Source of the DNA: Tropicimonas sp033101155
GTDB taxonomy: Bacteria > Pseudomonadota > Alphaproteobacteria > Rhodobacterales > Rhodobacteraceae
NCBI RefSeq assembly: GCF_033101155.1
Contig: NZ_JAWMPX010000016.1
Location: forward strand, 1 to 64,000
Reading direction: 5' to 3'
DNA length: 64,000 bases
This document shows positions 59,875 through 64,000 of this stretch, piece after piece; the stretch's first letter is position 1, and every line of letters begins with the position of its first letter. The position numbers were made by a program, and so were the translations under genes. The notes below the pieces were generated by a model that was given only the letters and a program-made list of their open reading frames with translations, was not told the origin of the DNA and did not search any database.

Positions 59875-61485
59875 ATGAACCGCTTCGCCGTTCTTGCCCT
59901 GACACTTTCTCCGTTTGGCGCAAGCGCCGCCGACCTCTCGGCCTTGACCGACACGAAGATGATGGAACTACGCCCGAATTCTCAGGCGATGGCCGAGGCG
60001 CGCCGGATCTATAATCCGGAAGCCCCGATCCCGCCGATGTGCTACACCAAGATCGAGGGCAAGCATAATCCCTGCTATGTCTGTCACCAGTCGAATGACG
60101 ACCAGACGCGAACCAATTTCATGCAGGATGGCGACCTGCAGGCCGAATATGCCTTCTCCGAGGACGGCCTGACCAACCACCATGTCAATCTCTTCATCGA
60201 CCGCTCGGTAGACGTCGCCGCGATCTCCGACGCGGAGATCCTCGATTGGATCGAGCAGGACAATTACTCGGACCTTACCGGCCGGCTCGACGCCGCCGGG
60301 TTCGAAGGCTGGATTCCGGACCTGGCGGGTTTCGAGTATATGTCGGAGGCTTTCGACGCGGACGGCCTGGCCAAGGACGGCTCCTGGTGGGTCGCCTTCA
60401 ACTACAAGCCGCAACCCTCGACCTTCTGGCCCACCAATGGCTCGACCGACGATGTGCTGATCCGCCTGCCGGTACGCTTTTACACCACCGCTGATGGCGT
60501 GGAGAGCCGGGACGTCTATTTCGCCAATCTCGCGCTGGTCGAAATGGCCTTCCAGGACCTCGACCGCGTCTCCCTGCCCGACGTGGACGAGACCGTGATC
60601 GGCACCGATATCGACGGTGACGGCACGCTCGGCATGACCAACCAGATGAAACGTCGGGATTCCTATCTCGGCGCGGCCTCGGGCGAACCCGTCATCCGCA
60701 TGAACTATCCCGAGCGCACCGACTTCCTGCATTCGGTCCGCTATGTCGGGATCAACGAGGACGGCTCGATCAAGACCGCGCGGCGGATGAAAGAGCTGCG
60801 CTACATGGTCAAGTCGCGCCAACTCTCCATCCCGCAACTCGCCTCCCGCTACGGCAACGAGATCCAGGAGAAGCTCGACGAGAACCTGCCGCGTTATATC
60901 GACCTGCGCGATCGCGGCATGGATAACGGCATGGGCTGGACCCTGCTTGCCTGGATCGAGGATGCGGACGGCACGCTGCGCCGCCAGACCAATGAAGAGA
61001 CCTTCTTCTGCCGCGGCTGCCACACCTCCGCCGGCGCAAATATCGACCAGACATGGGCCTTTCCGCGCAAGATGACCGGCGCGGCGGGCTGGGGCTATAT
61101 CGACCTCAAGAGCCAGATGGACGTGCCCACGCTCGGCGAGGAGATGGGCGAGATCGCGCTCTACCTGCAACGTGCGGGCGGCGGCGACGAGTTCCGCTCC
61201 AACACCGAGATGCGTGACCGTTGGTTCCGAAAGGACGGCTCGGTCGATCTGGAGGCGATGGACGGCAAGACCGTCTATGACCTGATCACGCCCTCGCGCG
61301 ATCGTGCCCTCCAGCTCAACAAGGCCTACCGCGTCCTCGTCTCCGAACAGAGCTTCCTCTTCGGCCGTGACGCAACCGTAACCCCGCCGGTCAATGTCCA
61401 CGCAACCATCGACGAGGCCACCGCCCCGACCCTGCCGCCGGAATTCCGCTACGAGCATGACATTCGTCTGAACTGGGATCAGTAA
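59875..61485 (+). CDS. Large periplasmic di-haem c-type cytochrome
   Basis: A 536-residue exported protein with two covalent-haem motifs far apart: CYVCH (67-71) and CRGCH (379-383). Signal peptide of about 18 residues (ASA-ADL). Between them is a Trp/Tyr-rich region, an EF-hand-like loop (TDIDGDGTLG, 244-253) that could bind calcium, and ELRYMVKSRQLSIPQLASRYGNE. AAGGAG precedes the ATG. It is not a di-haem peroxidase or thiosulphate oxidase type by motif. Its neighbours are a PhoX-like protein and a small cytochrome c, hinting at a periplasmic redox enzyme. The family is not one I can name. Confidence 0.8.
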   Translation: MNRFAVLALTLSPFGASAADLSALTDTKMMELRPNSQAMAEARRIYNPEAPIPPMCYTKIEGKHNPCYVCHQSNDDQTRTNFMQDGDLQAEYAFSEDGLTNHHVNLFIDRSVDVAAISDAEILDWIEQDNYSDLTGRLDAAGFEGWIPDLAGFEYMSEAFDADGLAKDGSWWVAFNYKPQPSTFWPTNGSTDDVLIRLPVRFYTTADGVESRDVYFANLALVEMAFQDLDRVSLPDVDETVIGTDIDGDGTLGMTNQMKRRDSYLGAASGEPVIRMNYPERTDFLHSVRYVGINEDGSIKTARRMKELRYMVKSRQLSIPQLASRYGNEIQEKLDENLPRYIDLRDRGMDNGMGWTLLAWIEDADGTLRRQTNEETFFCRGCHTSAGANIDQTWAFPRKMTGAAGWGYIDLKSQMDVPTLGEEMGEIALYLQRAGGGDEFRSNTEMRDRWFRKDGSVDLEAMDGKTVYDLITPSRDRALQLNKAYRVLVSEQSFLFGRDATVTPPVNVHATIDEATAPTLPPEFRYEHDIRLNWDQ

Positions 61486-61491
61486 GCGCCG

Positions 61492-61519
61492 GGCGCCGGG
61501 CCGCTCCCGGTTCGGCGCC
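61492..61519. terminator. Convergent hairpin between cytochrome genes
   Basis: GGCGCCG pairs with CGGCGCC around a 14-nt GC-rich loop, located exactly between the stops of the di-haem cytochrome and the convergent small cytochrome. It may stop both. Confidence 0.5.
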
Positions 61520-61788
61520 TATTCCAGCACTGCGAGATAGTCCTTGAGAGCGACGACCTCCGCATCCGTGAACGCGAACTCGGGCATCTGATCGAACCCC
61601 GGCAGCGCGCGTTCGAGCTGCGTTCGGGTCGCGCCACGAATATCGGGAGAGATATCGTCATCGCCTTGCGCGGTATCGCCGTGGCACTCGACGCAGTTGT
61701 CCCGGTAAAGATCCTTTCCCGACGGTACGTCCTCGGCCAACGCAGGGAATGCGGCGGCGATCAGGATCAGAACTGTCAGGCGATTCAT
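61519..61788 (-). CDS. Small mono-haem cytochrome c
   Basis: An 89-residue exported cytochrome. Signal peptide about 18 residues (ALA-EDV), haem motif CVECH (32-36) and the likely axial methionine Met68 in GFDQMPEF; C-terminal helix DAEVVALKDYLAVL. This is the class I cytochrome c pattern of electron shuttles. GGAG lies 7 nt before the ATG at 61788; an upstream GTG is not needed. It is convergent with the di-haem protein and may be its electron acceptor or donor, which is inference from position. Confidence 0.9.
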   Translation of the reverse strand: MNRLTVLILIAAAFPALAEDVPSGKDLYRDNCVECHGDTAQGDDDISPDIRGATRTQLERALPGFDQMPEFAFTDAEVVALKDYLAVLE

Positions 61789-61905
61789 GCGGATCTCCAC
61801 GGTCTTGCGCGCGATTTCGTTCGCAAAGCTATACCGGGTTTATGTGAGTTTCATGATAGTTCGCCAAAGGCGGTCGTGATCTGGCAATTTCCCGAGGACA
61901 GCCTT

Positions 61906-62754
61906 ATGTTCCGCCCGAACAACACGACCATGATAGAGGTTCACGTGGACGATTCCCGCGCACGGCTGACAAAAGACGGCATTCGGCTCTACGAACAGGC
62001 CGATTTCCCGGGCATGCATGCGGCCGGAAAGCTGGCCGCCGATATTCTCGATCGCGTGGCCGAGCTTGTCGTCCCCGGCCAGACCACGGCCTTTATCGAC
62101 AAGGCTGTCGAGCAGATGGTGACCGATGCCGGCGCGACCTCGGCGACGATCGGCTACAAGGGTTACCAGCACGCGACCTGCATCTCGGTGAATCATGTCG
62201 TGTGCCACGGCATTCCCGGCGACAAGAAGCTGCATGACGGCGATATCCTGAATATCGACGTGACCGTCATCGTCGATGGCTGGTTCGGCGATACCTCGCG
62301 GATGTATGTGGCGGGCAAGCTGCCGCGCAAGGCCGAGCGCCTCGTGCAGGTGACGCATGATGCGCTGTTCAAAGGTATCGAGGCGGTCAAGCCGGGCAAT
62401 ACATTCGGCGATATCGGCCACGCGATCCAATCTTACGTCGAGGCCCACCGCATGTCCGTCGTTCGCGATTTCTGCGGCCACGGACTCGGGCGCGTCTTCC
62501 ACGCCCCGCCCAATGTGCTGCATTACGGGCGCCCCGGCACCGGCCCGACCCTCGAAGAGGGCATGATGTTCACCATCGAACCGATGGTCAATCTCGGGCG
62601 CCCCGAGACCAAGGTGCTCTCCGATGACTGGACGGCGGTCACCCGGGACAAGTCCCTTTCGGCCCAGTTCGAGCATTCCATCGGCGTCACGGCGGACGGA
62701 TTCGAAATCTTCACCCTCTCGCCGGCCGACAAGTTCCACCCCACCTGGGGCTGA
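61906..62754 (+). CDS. map: Type I methionine aminopeptidase
   Basis: It removes the initiator methionine from nascent proteins. The 282-residue protein has the five metal ligands in type I context: LNIDVTVIVDGWFGDTSRMY (two Asp), HGLGRVFHAPP (His), FTIEPMVN (Glu) and SAQFEHSIGVT (Glu), plus substrate His in NHVVCHGIPG. The ATG at 61906 follows GAGGACAG; an ATG at 61930 is possible. It appears unlinked to the cytochromes on its left (divergent). Confidence 0.96.
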   Translation: MFRPNNTTMIEVHVDDSRARLTKDGIRLYEQADFPGMHAAGKLAADILDRVAELVVPGQTTAFIDKAVEQMVTDAGATSATIGYKGYQHATCISVNHVVCHGIPGDKKLHDGDILNIDVTVIVDGWFGDTSRMYVAGKLPRKAERLVQVTHDALFKGIEAVKPGNTFGDIGHAIQSYVEAHRMSVVRDFCGHGLGRVFHAPPNVLHYGRPGTGPTLEEGMMFTIEPMVNLGRPETKVLSDDWTAVTRDKSLSAQFEHSIGVTADGFEIFTLSPADKFHPTWG

Positions 62755-62927
62755 GTTGCATCGGAAACCCGGTTTCCGAACCGCGCCCATACATGTCTCA
62801 CCCTCGCGTGACCTGACGTTTTCTCTGACACAGAGCCTGTTGTGGCTGCGGCTTCCGTTTCGTAAACACGTCCAGCGCCTGCCGTCGGCGGCGTTCCGGA
62901 TGACATTCACGACAGGAGACTCGTCTC

Positions 62928-63959
62928 GTGCCCATCACCCTTCGCAGCCTCGCCCTCGCCGCAACCGTCGCCACATCGGCCGGTCTTGCCTCGGCACAGG
63001 AAGTGACGCTGCGCTTCCAGCACTTCGTTTCGCCGAAATCGGCCAACCCGACCTATTTCATGGCGCCCTGGGCGGAAGCGATCGAGGCGCAATCGGACGG
63101 ACGCATCAAGGTCGAGCTCTATCCGACCATGGCGCTCGGCGGGAAGGCGCAAAGCCAGTATGACATGATCCGCGACGGCGTGATCGATGGTGGCTGGGTC
63201 ATCCCGGGCTACCAGCCGGGCCGGTTCCCCGAGGCCGAGGCGTTGGAACTGCCCTTCATGATGCCGAAATCGGGCGAGAAGAGCTCGGTTGCTGCCTGGA
63301 ATTTCACCCAGAAACACCTGATGGACGATTTCGCCGATGTCCATCTGATCGCCGCGCATATGCACGGCCCCGGCATTGTCCACAAGAAGGGCGGCGCGAT
63401 TGGTCAACTCGAGGATTTTGACGGGCTGCGCCTGCGCGGTCCCTCGCGCCCGGCCACGATGCTGCTCGAAAAGCTCGGCGCCAACCCGGTTGGTATGCCG
63501 GTCCCCGCCTTCCCCGAGGCACTGGCCAAGGGTGTGCTCGATGGCGGTGTGATCACCTGGGAGATGTCGCCCTCGCTCAAGCTCAACGAGCTGACCGACA
63601 GCCACACGGACGTCGCCGGCAACAAGGCGCTCTACAACCTGTTCTTCATCTGGGCGATGAACAAGGACAAGTACGAGAGCCTGCCGGACGATCTCAAGGC
63701 GGTGATCGACGCCAATTCCGGCCTGATGGCCTCCGCATGGGCCGGCAAGGCGCATGACACAGGCGATGCGGTCGGCCGTCAGGTCATGGCCGATGACGGC
63801 AATGAAATCGCCGAGCTGAGCATGGAGGAAACTGCCCGGATCAAGGCTCTCGGCGAAGAGGTCGTGACCGATTGGACGATGGATGTCAGCAAGCGCGGTC
63901 TTGAGGGCTCGACACTTGTCAACGATGTCCGCGAGATGGTCGAAGAGGTCATGCAATAG
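62928..63959 (+). CDS. TRAP transporter solute-binding protein (DctP family)
   Basis: A 343-residue periplasmic receptor starting at GTG (GTGCCCATC), with AGGAGA upstream. Signal peptide MPITLRSLALAATVATSAGLASA (cleavage ASA-QEV). It shows the DctP pattern LRFQHFVSPKSANPTYFMAPWAEAIE in pieces, MALGGKAQSQYDMIRDGVID and FDGLRLRGPSRPATMLLEKLGANPVGMP, with the conserved carboxylate-binding Arg. The ligand is unknown. It differs clearly from the 42-kb receptor. Membrane subunits would be expected to its right, outside the window. Confidence 0.92.
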   Translation: MPITLRSLALAATVATSAGLASAQEVTLRFQHFVSPKSANPTYFMAPWAEAIEAQSDGRIKVELYPTMALGGKAQSQYDMIRDGVIDGGWVIPGYQPGRFPEAEALELPFMMPKSGEKSSVAAWNFTQKHLMDDFADVHLIAAHMHGPGIVHKKGGAIGQLEDFDGLRLRGPSRPATMLLEKLGANPVGMPVPAFPEALAKGVLDGGVITWEMSPSLKLNELTDSHTDVAGNKALYNLFFIWAMNKDKYESLPDDLKAVIDANSGLMASAWAGKAHDTGDAVGRQVMADDGNEIAELSMEETARIKALGEEVVTDWTMDVSKRGLEGSTLVNDVREMVEEVMQ

Positions 63960-64000
63960 GCACATCGCATACAGACCAAATGAAAACGGCGTCCCTTGCG

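Noticed and set aside
1..64000. CRISPR arrays, rRNA genes and intact insertion sequences
   Set aside because: No regularly spaced repeats, no rRNA-like stretches and no complete transposase with terminal inverted repeats were seen on reading either strand.

Overview
The window is chromosomal DNA from a high-GC alphaproteobacterium, most likely a member of the Rhodobacterales (roseobacter/Paracoccaceae type). This rests on protein character (NDUFA9-like NAD(P)-binding protein, DUF2794 protein, a PetP/PetR-like regulator pair, TRAP transporters, an RTX-type C-terminal fragment), on dense gene packing with many 4-nt start/stop overlaps, and on strong GC bias at third codon positions. No rRNA genes and no CRISPR array are present; one tRNA gene is.

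Region 1-31.3 kb is core genome. It holds asd, a beta-carbonic anhydrase, an M17 aminopeptidase with an NlpC/P60 hydrolase, truB with a DUF1643 gene, rpsO, a DUF1963 gene, and a SugE/Gdx-type SMR exporter under a clear guanidine-II (mini-ykkC) riboswitch. Next come the histone-deacetylase-like/xseB/ispA/dxs operon, the petP/petR-like pair divergent from ilvE, queG with a glutathione S-transferase, and mtgA. The glutamate synthase operon follows, with two accessory genes lying between gltD and gltB, then uppP and an NDUFA9-family gene.

Region 31.36-39.6 kb is accessory DNA. A tRNA-Leu(CAG) gene is the attachment site of a compact integrative element of about 7.06 kb. Its boundaries are an exact 20-bp repeat of the tRNA 3' end (31424-31443 and 38480-38499). 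It carries an intact tyrosine integrase with arm-type repeats near both ends, a ParB-like/HTH protein, three unrecognised proteins, a serine recombinase with a palindromic promoter region, a small acidic/basic protein, and an Abi/HEPN-like cargo gene next to the right end. It has no recognisable terminase, portal, capsid, conjugation or replication gene. Directly beyond the right att site is a second, truncated integrase: the scar of an older island at the same tRNA.

Region 39.6-64 kb returns to core and catabolic genes: a pxpBCA 5-oxoprolinase operon divergent from a complete TRAP transporter (P-Q-M) with a MarR-like regulator, then mutT/argJ/parvulin, secA, a periplasmic-binding-protein/OmpA fusion, radC, dnaK-dnaJ with a candidate RpoH promoter, and an AlkB-type dioxygenase. 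A PhoX-like (DUF839) secreted protein follows, behind a candidate PHO box, beside a large di-haem c-type cytochrome and a convergent small cytochrome c. Last are map and a TRAP solute receptor at the right edge.

The loci most likely to be undescribed are the PhoX-like/di-haem cytochrome cluster (58.2-61.8 kb) and the small tRNA-Leu island (31.4-38.5 kb). All function calls come from reading the sequence; no database search was possible.
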